A stretch of DNA of 64,000 nt from Letharia columbiana (Eukaryota > Ascomycota > Lecanoromycetes > Lecanorales > Parmeliaceae): positions 1,240,001 to 1,304,000 of the forward strand of contig NW_023501039.1 of assembly GCF_014066305.1 (NCBI RefSeq), in the 5' to 3' direction. How positions within the stretch are numbered: position 1 is the first letter of the stretch; every line of letters begins with the position of its first letter. A program made the translations under genes and the position numbers. The notes beneath the pieces were generated by a model that saw only the letters and a program-made list of their open reading frames with translations, searched no databases and was not told the DNA's origin. Positions 43,966 to 54,696 of the stretch are shown in pieces.

Positions 43966-46166
43966 ATGGCTCTTCCTAGAGTTTCCAGTACTTCTTGCTT
44001 TGTGCACCGCTTTTGAAAATGAGAGTGCCAGTCTGTTGAGTACGGCGGCCAGCGTATGCGCCCAAGGGTTGGATCCAATAGTCAATATGTGCATTCGCTT
44101 CGATCACCAATGCATGAAAGCGATGACTATGAGCGTCTCGAAACCGCTGGTAACGAGCTGATATTTCATAGCGGTCGTCAAGAACAGCACACTCTATGTC
44201 AACGGTGGCAGAGAAACATTTATCGACGTGAAAGCAAATGGCAGCTCGTCAGAGCAGTTTGGCAACGGTACAGGGTTACAGTGAGTGATTGCAAACCACA
44301 CGGCTGCGATGATAGTCTCGGTAAAGCCTGGATAAATATCTTGTTACCTTTGACTGGAGTCAATCCTGGGACTGGAAGACCATATCTCGGGAAAAGCCTT
44401 CGCCAAGAAACCTAATCCCAGGACTGGCACGGCGCCTGCGGTGCTCTCACGCGGGGCACTGTTCTACGGTTCAGCCAATGACAGCAACATCTATCTCTGG
44501 GGCGGAACAACTTCATATTCGAATACGAGCTTCCCAGGCTACGAGGCCCCAACTCCACAAGAATACTCATTGTGGTTGTTTGACATTTCGACTCAGGGAT
44601 CGGACCAATATGACTTGACGCTTGGCAGTGCAAACAGACCAAGCTATGGATCGTTTACTAATGCAGAAGAGCTAGGCTTAGGATTCTATTTCAATGGGGA
44701 ACTCGACTCGGGCTGCGAGATCCAGACGCAGATTTATGGAAACGGTGTGGAGCATTTAATTGGAGGCATGATTGTTGTTGACTTGGTCAACCAGACAGCA
44801 AGGATATGTCGACGCAGGCAGTAAGTGGCAACGTGCCGTGATCAAGAGGAGGAACGATGTACGGCAATGATATTGAACCCCATGGAGTCATTGTCCAGAT
44901 AGCAGGCAAGCAACAGAACGTCGCCAATACTACAGGTATCATAAGTCCGCATATCGAGAATTTGGTCAGTCAAAAACTGACACCGGAAGACTTGAGGAAC
45001 ATGGCTAATTGACATGGACAGCTACCGATGGACGAGATTGACATCTTTGACGTTGCTTCCTACTACAACGACAGTACCCCGCATGGCACTTGGTACAAGC
45101 AGACAACGAGCGGAGCCACTCCAGATCCGCGCATTGATTTCTGCCTCATCCTAGCATCTGCTCCTGATGGAAGCAGCCACAACGTGTGAGTCTTGTCTCC
45201 CTAAAAAACGCACCAAAATTTGATTAGCTTACACAAGGCAAGAATTTGTACGGTGGCCGCGGAGCCGACGCGTTCTTCGATGAAATTGGGTCCTTTCCAT
45301 ACCATCTTTCATATGGACAAAAGTCTATCAAGGCGAGAGCCCACGATTTGGACACACGTGCCACCGAGTCGGAGGCCGAACGATGATCACAGTTGGCGGT
45401 GCTGCGAACGATGATTGGCACGACGCCCCTTGCGACTGGGAGACTTTCGATTTGTCGGATCTGGTTTGGGAGAGTGTGTATGATGCATCTGCGCCGGCTT
45501 ACGCTGTGCCTGCTCCGATTGCTGCGTGAATAGGTGCTTCGTAAGAGCTTCATACTGATTTATCCCCCTCATAGCTAATTCATGGAGTTCTGCAGCGCAT
45601 CAGGTGGCGCTGCGATGTACGAACCTACTCCATCCGGCTTCGGTCAATCCGGCCTCGCAGACCTCTTCAAGGTCCAGTATTAAGGGGCTTCAGTAGGTCT
45701 CGCACCAACACCAAGCCCCAGACCGTCAGGGTCTCGCCCAATTCACCGTCCTGCCGTTATAGTCGGCTGCTTAGTCGGTGGTATCGCCTGTATCACTGTC
45801 ATTGTTGGACTAGGATTGTGCTACAGGAGGCAAATCCGTCATCGCATCACAGGCTGCGAGTCTCCACGCCAGGAGATGGAAAACCATGGAAGAGTTTTCC
45901 AGGAGATGGACGTTCACGAGAGGGTGGTCCAGGAGATGGGGGCTGAGAAAATTCACTGGGAGTCGCCCGCGGAGAATAAACCGGCTGAAATCTGGAGTTC
46001 TACCAAAGGCTCGGAAGAGAACCCTGGCTCTGGTGATGTCCGCCGAAATGGGATCCCAGCTGACGATAAGGTGCCAGAGATCCCTAGTCCGGGAAGAACC
46101 TCGGAAGGAAGTTCAAGAGGGTCTCAGCGGAGCTTCAAAATGCTGCATCCGCTGCCAATGCCTTGA
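43966..46166 (+). pseudogene. Kelch-domain membrane protein gene, multiply broken
   Basis: Pieces in order spell a fungal kelch-repeat surface protein. They are a signal-like segment (PVLLALCTAFENES), VVKNSTLYVNGGRETFIDV, YLVTFDWSQSWDWKT, GALFYGSANDSNIYLWGG, PMDEIDIFDVASYYND, NLYGGRGADAFFDEI, FGHTCHRVGGRTMITVGGA and a membrane span (AVIVGCLVGGIACITVIVGL) before a basic cytosolic tail. Frames change near 43982, 44381, 44803 and 45287, each explained by a single-base indel. In-frame stops lie at 44839-44841 (TGA), 45527-45529 (TGA) and 45681-45683 (TAA). One intron near 44117 would need a GC donor. Kelch beta-propellers mediate protein contacts; this copy cannot make a full product. Confidence 0.8.
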
Positions 46167-46667
46167 TGATGACCAAATTTGCACTGTGTCAACCCACCAC
46201 TACAGACTACGGAGAGGCCCACCACCTCTGGAATGGAGCGTTTGCTCTTGGAATCAGGACTTCATCTCCAAGGTAACGCCCTTATTCTGGGGTAAAGTAC
46301 CTTTTCGAACGGACAAGCCACAGCCATTCCTCACGACCTACAATGGCTTCTGGGAGTCGTTGCCTCTACCTTGTCTTCCACCCCTGCAAAGACTCTAGGA
46401 TGTAGTGCTCGGAAGCATACAATGTGTACAAGGTGTAATAACACGAATGTACGAATATTCGCAATGCGGAGACGATGGCAAGGCCACCGGCCGGGGGGGG
46501 GGGTTCGAAGGTCGGAATTTCAATAGCAAAACATAGTATGATAGCACCTACTGGATTTGCCGTAAATCATCACAAGAAACACCTGATAGATAGTTATACT
46601 ATAGATCTCTGCATCAACAATCGATCATCGTCCCCAAATCTGACACCTCCGCTCTCCTCCCCCCATC
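46167..46667. other. Intergenic 500 bp with G11 run
   Basis: Leader and promoter of the GNAT gene; contains eleven G at 46493-46503. A minor open frame continues from the kelch relic to 46398 without domain support. Confidence 0.45.
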
Positions 46668-47888
46668 ATGACCACGACCCCCCCACAGACCTACATCCAC
46701 TCCGCTCCCCTTGCGACCCTCGCACCCCACCTCCTCCCCCACCTCCCCAAATCCCTCCCCCTCCTCCGGCGTCTCCAATTCCACACCGCATCGCCCTCCG
46801 CCCGCACAATCGCGACTTTTCCCCCGCCATCATCATCATCACCATCACCATCACCATCACCGACGACCACCAACACCGCCCCGCCAGCCTCGTTCGCCGC
46901 CATCTGGGCCGACCGCACCCGCGCGCCCGAAACCGAATGCTGGATCTTTTCCACCTTCGAAACCCTCCCTCCGCCCCCGCCGACGCCCTCCCAGCGACAC
47001 GAAGCCCGAGCTCAATGCCTCGCCCTCCTGGCCGTCACAGCGCGCCTGCCGGCCACGACGCCCCTGACCATCATCGGGTCTGTGAACGAGAGCTTGCTGC
47101 GGCTCATCGGCGGGGAAGAGGTGGGTCGGTTGGCGCCGCAGAAGGTGGTTTCCAGAGACACGGAGCACGATGATGATTACGACGACGACGACACGGGTAC
47201 GGGCGGGGGTGGCGTGGTACGCGGGATCAGCGTGCCGTACTGCAAATGGCTCATCGCCCCGCCCGGAGCCGAAGGCGGCGGAGGAAGATCGCAGGGCGGG
47301 GGGTCGTTACCGCCCGGCTACGCGTTCGGCGAGCTCCGCGGCGAGGACGAGCTCAAGCTGACGATCGCCCGGACGGAGATCCCCAAGACGGAGGAGACGC
47401 TCGCCCAGCTCGGCTGCTGCGGGGTACGCCACACGCCCGGATCTGCGTCTACGGCTACGGCTACGGCTACACGTACGGCCGCGGACGCGAGGGAAGGAGA
47501 GGGGCAAGGACGAGGCGCGTTGGTAGCGTGGGCCTTCCTGGGCGTCGACGGCAGTCTGACGTCCCTGCACGTGGAACCGGAGCACCGGGGTCGGGGGCTC
47601 GCGAAGGCGGTCTCGCGCCGACTGTTCCGATCCCTGGCGGACGATGCGTCGGCGATGGGGTTCCGGGCCGCTGACGGGGCCGGAGACGGAGTCGGGGGGT
47701 ATGGCCGCGGCGAGGGCTGGGCGCACAGCGACGTCGCCGAAGAGAATCTCGGGAGTGCGGGCGTGGCGAGGGCGATGGGGGGGAAGGAGGGTTGGAGGGT
47801 TAGATGGGTCAGTGTCGATTTGGCGGCGGTGGTGGAGGAGAGATGGACAAAGCTGTTGGGAGAGGAAGCGGTACTCCGAGTTGGCTGA
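46668..47888 (+). CDS. GNAT-family N-acetyltransferase
   Basis: Single-exon, 406-aa protein with a C-terminal GNAT/FR47-type acetyl-CoA domain. The pantetheine-binding loop is RGRGLA at 307-312 in SLHVEPEHRGRGLAKAVSRR, preceded by a beta-strand LVAWAFLGVDG. The terminal part (AHSDVAEENLGSAGVARAMG, then WRVRWVSVDL) follows the pattern of fungal GNATs related to glycine-N-acyltransferase. Residues 45-75 are a Ser/Pro tract encoded by a CAC/CAT-rich microsatellite, and other linkers are Gly- or Asp-rich. GC content is clearly above the neighbours. Substrate unknown. Start ATG follows CCCCATC. The opposite strand is also open, but only as a shadow. Confidence 0.78.
   Translation: MTTTPPQTYIHSAPLATLAPHLLPHLPKSLPLLRRLQFHTASPSARTIATFPPPSSSSPSPSPSPTTTNTAPPASFAAIWADRTRAPETECWIFSTFETLPPPPPTPSQRHEARAQCLALLAVTARLPATTPLTIIGSVNESLLRLIGGEEVGRLAPQKVVSRDTEHDDDYDDDDTGTGGGGVVRGISVPYCKWLIAPPGAEGGGGRSQGGGSLPPGYAFGELRGEDELKLTIARTEIPKTEETLAQLGCCGVRHTPGSASTATATATRTAADAREGEGQGRGALVAWAFLGVDGSLTSLHVEPEHRGRGLAKAVSRRLFRSLADDASAMGFRAADGAGDGVGGYGRGEGWAHSDVAEENLGSAGVARAMGGKEGWRVRWVSVDLAAVVEERWTKLLGEEAVLRVG
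46827..46862 (+). repeat. CAT/CAC microsatellite inside GNAT coding sequence
   Basis: CATCATCATCATC followed by ACCATC units; in the coding frame it gives a Ser/Pro tract, so length changes in whole units would be tolerated. Confidence 0.85.
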
Positions 47889-48526
47889 TATTCTCTTAAC
47901 TAGCTTACTTCCGACGCGCTTTTTTTGGCCAGCATCGACCCAAAAGAACGGTGTCATTTTGTGATAAGACTCGTCTCAGGGAGAGTGGTAATTTAGAAGA
48001 GTGGGAGAGACTGGCCTGTTGGCGACTGCTATCGTCAATGTTTTGGGGGCTGTACCGCCTAGACTGCCGCTTCTTTCGGCGCCTTGCCTAGAGAGTAGAG
48101 ATGGTGGTCGAGTTTGGGGGCGGTTGTAAAATATTAAAATTGGGGTGTGGATTCTTCTTTATTAGGGTTATTGTCGGTACCGGAGACGGGAGGGTGGTGG
48201 AGGTCAGATTTGGATGAGGATGGAATGGAGAGATGGTATGGGTCATGAATGGATGTATAGACAGATGAGGAGAGGAGTAAATGATTCAAGAAATAGATCA
48301 TGGTTCATTTAGAGCTAGTGTTTTATGCATTCGATATCCCAATACGGCCGAAGGAACAAGCCTTTGACTCATCCACAGTAAAAATCGTCGAGAAGTTCCG
48401 TCGCCAGTAATATGCATGAAACGCACTCAAACTCTCCGCTGGAAGAGTGTTGTCGCCACAAGCAAGGGTATAGTAAGTAGATGACATGAAGTAAATAAGG
48501 GTTTGATAAGAGAAAGCAAGCAGCCC
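47889..48526. other. Intergenic 638 bp between convergent genes
   Basis: Lies between the GNAT stop and the SEL1-protein stop; A/T- and G-rich 3' UTR-like sequence, nothing recognised. Confidence 0.5.
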
Positions 48527-50945
48527 TCAAGGCTTGATAGAAACCGATTTCTTGCGTCCAAAGATGGTCCTCGTCCTTGACTTGTCTCGTGGTTTTTTCT
48601 CCGGCGTAGTCTGTTTCACACCTCGCCCCTGGCGTTCGTTCTTGTCGCTTTCGTCTGCATATTTGGGTTTATAGATCCTGTCCGTATGTTAGCAGAAGGC
48701 CAGTTCTTTTGTCTCTAGATGGGACATACCAGCTATTGCCAACCATACTCATGCCCTTCGCCTCCGCCATCCTATAGTAATGAGCTGCCTTCTTCAAGTC
48801 TTTCTTACAACCCTGGCCCTGCGCGTAGCAGAATCCAGCCTCCGCCATCGCATCTGCGTCACCCCAGTTGCCTGCGATCTCAAAACATCGTAATCCGAGT
48901 GTTTTGTCTTGTTCGATGCCCCAGCCGTTCATGTGACTGACTCCGAGCTCGTATATACTCAATGCGAACTGTGCACGCCTGGTCTTCCGCTCTGTCATAT
49001 CGGCTGGATTCCCGTTCTTGTCTTCATCAACTGCAACTTCTATGCTGGCACAGTCTGCGGCCTTACGGAGCCATTGCACGCCTTCTTGCTGGTTGGGACG
49101 CATGCCCCATCCGTGGCGACAGGCCAGTGCGTACAACAGCATAGCGGTTGGAAGATTCTGCCTCGCTGCAATGCGAAGGTGGTAGGTAGACTCTCGGGCG
49201 GCCCCACGCTCGTGTAGCTCAATGCCCTTTGCTAGATGATCTTCTGGGCTTAGCTCGGTAGACAGAGCTGGAGCACGAGGGCGTGCTTTGATGGTGCTTC
49301 CTGACCGAGTAGAGGCTGAGTATTCCGACTGAGCGTCGCTCTGGACCGGAGTTGGAGGTGGCCTATGATTCTGCTCAGGTGAACCGTTTGATCTCTGGTC
49401 GGTAGAAGGAAGAGCAGATCCACTAGAAGCCTGCTCAACGGAAGGCCTTGGTGAGCCTCTCGCAACCTGCTCAAAGGAGGGCCGTGGTGAGCCTCTTGGA
49501 ATCTGCTCGTGAGAAGGGCGTGCGAAGAATTGGGGTCGCTGATCGAATGAACGGCGTGGTGAAGATCTGTGAAGCTCCAGGCTAGGTTTTGGCGACCGGG
49601 TAGGCGTCATGGGTCTGTTCGCGAGGGGTGTGGTAGGGCGAAGGTTTATTGGTGCTTGAGGTCGGTCCCACTCGAACACCAGCTTTTCATCCTGAAGGAC
49701 CTTGAAGTCTCGCTGCAGCATCCTGCCACGGGGCAGGGAGTATTTGGCATAGATGTAGGAGGGGGCTGGTGCATCTAGTGGATTCTGTGGGTCCGGGATT
49801 TGCTCGTTGTCCATGCTCCCAGGCGTTTGCACACTATCATCCACGAAGAGAAAACGCTGGCTATCAAAAGATGGCTGACGGGATGCCGAGCTGAAAGGAG
49901 GTCGTACTGCATCCATCGACGGCCGGCTGTCGAAAGAGGGTTGCCGGGATGGGATGTCGGTTGATGGTCGGCTGGCTCTGCTGAGCGGCCTCGAGAAATT
50001 GAAAGTCGGTCGAACCTGGCGTGAGCCGCCAATGGAGTATTCAGAGTTTAGAGACGGTGACCGACCGTGAGCTTGTGTGAAAGGAGAAAACGGGGAGTGA
50101 GGCACCGAGAAGCCACTGCTTGAAGAGTCCTTCCTGTGTTGGGAAAATCCAGACCGGCCAGTAGAAGCACTGTGCTCATCATCCGAACTGTCTTGGGGAA
50201 TCGACCTAGTGCTTCCCGCATAACGTACATGAGGTGATTTTGGTGGTGCTAACGAGCCATTGTATCCTCGAGAGGACGTAGAGGCGATAGACGTCTCACG
50301 TTGTGGCCCATGATGGTTGGAGGACTCGGGGTTCCCTGGCGGGTAGGCGAAGGGGTTTCGGTCCACCGCCTCAGCGCTCCTTCCTAGTGGAAATGTCGGT
50401 TCTGGTGACTTTGCTCTCGGCACGCCAAAATAGTCATTCGTCCGCACTGGGCTGAACTCCGCAGGTGTAAGGAAAGGTGGGTCTGGCGTAGGACCTTCAT
50501 GGTACTCTGGTTCACCCTCAACTAGTGGTATATTACTCATTCGAGGGTAGAAGGATTTGGGTCGAAAATCTGGATCCTCCACCTCTGGCATTGTTCCAGA
50601 TGGATCTTCATCCCTAGCTCTTGGAGGTGACCCTGGTAACACATTCTGTATTTCGGCGGACCTTGACCTGTTATACATGGAGTTTTGCTTCGTGATCGGA
50701 TCACCAGTTGTGAGTGGAGGTAGCCTGCTGACTCGCCTGCCATTTCTCTTACTGTCGTCCAATTGTTTCGCCAGAAGTCGGCTTTGCATAGCAAACATGT
50801 CCAGCGGGGACATTGCCGGGGGTATGTCGCCCGCGAAGTGCTGCATCCTTGGAGATAATGTTCCAGATGTATGGACTGGGATACCGTTGTGCATTGATTC
50901 GTGAGACTTGGAGCTCAGGTCAATGAAGGTTGGACGTGGAGCCAT
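48527..50945 (-). CDS. SEL1-repeat protein, Nif1/Dsf2-like
   Basis: Proposed exons on the minus strand are 50945-48730 and 48677-48527 (788 aa). The first 570 residues are Pro/Ser-rich and disordered, with repeated PRPSFEQ/PRPSVEQ-like units. SEL1/TPR-like repeats follow: YHLRIAARQNLPTAMLLYAL then ACRHGWGM, SIYELGVSHMNGWGIEQDK, and MAEAGFCYAQGQGCKKDLKK then AAHYYRMAEAKG. The tail encoded by exon 2 is basic (KKPRDKSRTRTIFGRKKSV). The architecture resembles fission-yeast Nif1 (mitotic inhibitor acting on Nim1) and yeast Dsf2, so a role in cell-cycle or polarity signalling is possible but inferred. Start MAPRPTFIDLSS was chosen as the first ATG after the leader. Confidence 0.8.
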
Positions 50946-52386
50946 GATGAAAGAAATGGAGAGGGGTCGGTAAGCTGATTCATCCGAGAGGCAAACACAA
51001 GTCGCAGTCACTGTCGCAGTGCATGTGCATGTGCATGTGCGGCTCAGGATGGTAGGAATATGGAGTAATCAAGGCGCAATGAGAGTATTAGCGCAGGATA
51101 GGCTAGGTGATTGAGGCGAAGTTCTTAACGAGCGACGGTGGTGAGATGGATCTATTATATTAGCATTGAGCTGTGAAAGAGGGAAGTCACGACCCCAGGC
51201 TGTCGATGGTCTGGTTTTTTCGTACGTGGTCGTCGGCACGGAGTAGGCGTTTGAGGTGGGTTAAGAGGGGTTTCACGACGATTTGGCGATCATGTTGGGA
51301 TGATATAAGGATATTGCAGCCGGAGGATGTGCTATTTATTGACGGCAGCAGATGTCGATGTAGATGTGTTGAAGGCGTTATTGGTCTGACTATTGAGTAG
51401 GTGCTACTGACCAGAGAGGACGTTGGACAACGTTGAGTGGAGGCAAGGATGAAATTGATGATCTGATTCGGATGAAGTCCATGTGATGTGATTGGTTGGC
51501 TGGGTGGGAAAGAGGAAGTTGTTGCAATTGCAAGCGGGTGGATCTACTCAGGGGTGGTTAGGGCCTTGCATCTCGCCGCCTATAAAAATAGCTGCAGGGG
51601 CCCGGTGACCCTGGGGAGAAGATTGGTAGTTGCATTATTCGCTGCAGCATCCCTCAAGACTTCAACCTCAAAGCATCCGTACAGTCACCATATCGAATAT
51701 TATGATTCATCCATCACACCAATCATTATTCTCGCTGCCTCTAATGTTTATGTAGCATTATCACCAAAATTCGAGGACGAAAATCCCCCCATTTTTATGC
51801 CAGATCTCTCATCATCTCCAGATCTGGGACTTGGCATTTTGCATAAGCGCAACCAATTGGGTTTCTGCCACTACTAGGTCGCATAGGTGCAACATTAATC
51901 TATGGTACTGTGTTTTCCAGTTTGGTTGAGTGTTTAGGTTTTATAATCTAATAGCGTTTTTAAATAGATTTTATTAATTGTTGTGTTTTTTTTTAATTTT
52001 TTTGGTGATGGTTGGCCGGGATAGAAAAATGGGGGTGTGGGTAGGGGGTCCCTTACATGTAAGTCCCAAGTCCCAATGCTTCACTTGCTCATCTGATAAT
52101 GGACAAAGTATGAAGCTCATGTTGACCATGGACCAAAGAATGGAATCATTAGGTATTGGGAAAAATGGGTTGATTGCCTTCTATCTAACTTTCCGCCCCT
52201 TGAAAAATGCCTTCTGACTTCAGAGCACTCCTTAGTTCTGGTCTGCCTTCCAGCCTTCGTACCACAGCTCAAGACAATGTAAACATGGCTAATTGTTCGA
52301 CGCCTAGAGTAGCCATGCCATAAGAACGATATCCGCAATGTTTCTGCCAGCTCTCACCCATATACCTCCTAGACTATGGTGACTCC
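50946..52386. other. Intergenic 1.4 kb upstream of the SEL1 gene
   Basis: Contains a GTGCAT hexanucleotide repeat just upstream of the SEL1 gene and a TATA-like word CTATAAAAATAG near 51580 with no gene behind it. The segment around 51900-52000 is A/T-rich. No supported gene. Confidence 0.4.
51019..51040. repeat. GTGCAT hexanucleotide repeat
   Basis: Three and a half units in the presumed promoter/leader of the SEL1-repeat gene, about 75 bp upstream of its ATG. Confidence 0.85.
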
Positions 52387-54696
52387 TTATGATGTAACAA
52401 AGGCCTCTGCCGGTAAGGTCGCCTAGGCATAACCATGTAAGTAAGACCGTCATGTAACGAAGATATGCAGACAAACCTTAGCTTGCCCAAATGATGCTGC
52501 CGCTCCTTCCAAATTCCACCCACACTGTTCCAGGCACAATCCCGAGAACTCTAATGTCATCCCTGTAGCTTTGCTCAGCTCCACCGCCAGCACCTCCTTC
52601 TGCACCTGCTCCTCTGTTTTGCCAGGCGCGGACAATGCGAATCCCGCCGGCACATTGATCTGATGTTGTGCTTGTGCCGTTGGATCGGAGGCGCTATCCT
52701 CTACTTCAGGCCGCCACGCATCGTGGCCTCCATACTGTCTCAAGACAAGTGTATCACACGCAACGCGGATACCTCCAACCCCTCCTCCTGGCCCCAAGAC
52801 AAACGTACGATCAAAACTCCGTATTGCTGTTGATTGGCCGCTTGAAACATCCACCTCCGCGAATTCTCCATGCAACATGACCATGAGCCCACCGACGCCG
52901 CTTGATGATTGTCCGGTTGGGTCTGGTAAACCTGGGATGGTGTGACACTCGACACACCATTTTTGCGGCTCTGCCATTATGTCGGGATGACGAGTGACTG
53001 GTAGGGTTGTGAACCCATCTTTGATACTCTCCGCACCGGTGTATAGACGTGACATTCGACTTGGCGGGTGGGTGATCTTGGTTAGATTTCGGCTCTTTCT
53101 GAGGTATGCTTCCCAGCCAGGAGGTTTCTGGCTCGTGGTTTCGGCGATGTGGGGAGCGGAAAGGTTGATGCTGATAGAGAAAGTCGATTGGGCATCGTAA
53201 TATCCATTGACCAGAGCGGTGCGATCTCCATCGTAGGCAGGGAAGAAGTGTTTGACAAAGGTCTCGCTAATAGCTGCTTCGTCACGAAAGCTAGGCCCAA
53301 GGATTGGGATTGGTAATTTGCGTTTCACCGCGGCTCTAGCATCCTCCAAGGATCTTATTTGTATTGTGTTGAGAGTAGTGAGGGTAGGATACCATTTCAC
53401 GATGTCGTCTTTATATGTCGGCACCTCCGTCTCAATGGGATTTCCAGTAAGTATAATTTGGTCGAGCTTACGGAATTTCCACCGCCATCCATCAAGCGCG
53501 GTGAGGTTCTTCAGTTGATTGTTCGAGAGGTCGAGGTTTTTGAGTGCTGGAAATGTTTGCGAAAGTGTAGTAACCGAGGCTATGGTAGTCAGGGCGTTGT
53601 TGGCCAGCGAAACACTAACGATGGCCTCCTCCTTGGCGTGCGCGGTTGTGAAGATGCTATCGCAGATCTTCATGAGCGCTGGGAAAAACTTCGATTCCCG
53701 TGAGGTTGTGCTGAACATGCCAATATTGACAAGTTCGGGATCCGTGCCGAGTTGCGACAGGTCTAGGAGCTTCGCATCTGTACTGTACCGCCGACTGAGA
53801 ACAGATTTCAGGACGTTGATAGTGTTAGGTGTTTCGGAGTCTGCGTTACTCGCCAGTGGTTCAGATATTTTCCTGCGAGAAACCTCAATGCCTAGCGTAG
53901 CTCCGGCAAACTGGAAATTGTTGAGTCTCTCAATCTTAGGAGTATCCTCTGGTCGCACTGAAATAATCAGAGCTTCACCCTCAAGTCGTGACTAGACAAC
54001 GTTAGCAAGGCATATAAACCTTGAAGTTGCAAGTCACCCAAAGGCGGTAGCGTGAAATCTCGGTCGTCGTTCTGAGAGCTTGGCTTGAAACGAGGGCGGA
54101 CCGGAGAGTTTGGAGTGTTGGTATCGCTGTTGCCTGGCGGAATGCAATGTCAAACATACCTTCTTTATCTTTACCGTCTCTGGAGCATCCGGGTGGGTCG
54201 CTTTTCGTTCCAGAAATGCAATCAGTTCGGATATGCCACCACCTGGATTGGCAGCAGCTTTGCTCTGCTTGAATCCCTGAACTGTGATCTGGTCCCACGC
54301 TTCATCTATGGGTCGGGTACTTCCTCTTCCCCGTACATTTCTCAAGCTGGATCTCTGTCCTCTTGGCGATTTCTCACTGGAGCCCATGCCTCGCAGGACG
54401 GCTTTCTGTATTGCTGAAGGATCGATTCCTGTCCGAGTAGGACGTGATGTTCTTGCACCAAGTGAATCGGGTGTGCCCCTCTTCTGCGTCCGTGCCGATC
54501 CTCGGATGGCGGCGCCACGTCCACGACCACTCGCTCGACCATTTGTACCTGCTTGGTCCATCACCAGATCTCCATCCTTATCCACTCGCGCTGGAGTGGT
54601 GTTGCGTTTTTGAATGCCCCCTCTGCTTGGGAGACGACTTGAAGCGAGGCGTCCTGAAGCCCGAGGCCCGGTGGGTGGTGGAGGCTGGTGAAGCAT
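52387..54696 (-). CDS. mex67: mRNA export receptor Mex67/NXF1
   Basis: General mRNA export factor that works as a heterodimer with Mtr2 and binds FG nucleoporins. Proposed exons on the minus strand are 54696-54160, 53991-52477 and 52422-52387 (695 aa). The N-terminus is Arg/Gly-rich. An RNA-binding-like segment (ISELIAFLERKA...KIKK joined to SRLEGEALIISVRPEDTPKI) precedes leucine-rich repeats (FPALKNLDLSNNQLKNLTAL, LDQIILTGNPIE). The NTF2-like domain includes FVKHFFPAYDGDRTALVNGY and GLMVMLHGEFAEVD. A C-terminal UBA-like TAP-C domain (FSGLCLEQCGWNLEGAAASF) is completed by a 36-nt last exon giving ATLPAEAFVTS. The first intron is 168 bp, the longest I call in a confirmed gene here. Confidence 0.93.

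Noticed and set aside
23345..46166. Sequencing error as the general cause of the broken genes
   Set aside because: Frames of fan1, msh1, nto1, mex67 and others are clean over more than 10 kb in total, so errors would have to cluster only in accessory genes. Single sites such as the A4 run still need read checking.
47307..47957. 216-codon minus-strand frame in the GNAT gene
   Set aside because: Antisense shadow caused by high GC; the plus strand carries the acetyl-CoA loop RGRGLA.
53992..54159. Extra exon inside the 168-bp mex67 intron
   Set aside because: A direct join keeps phase 0 and rebuilds KIKK-SRLEGEALIIS; any middle exon would break the conserved block.
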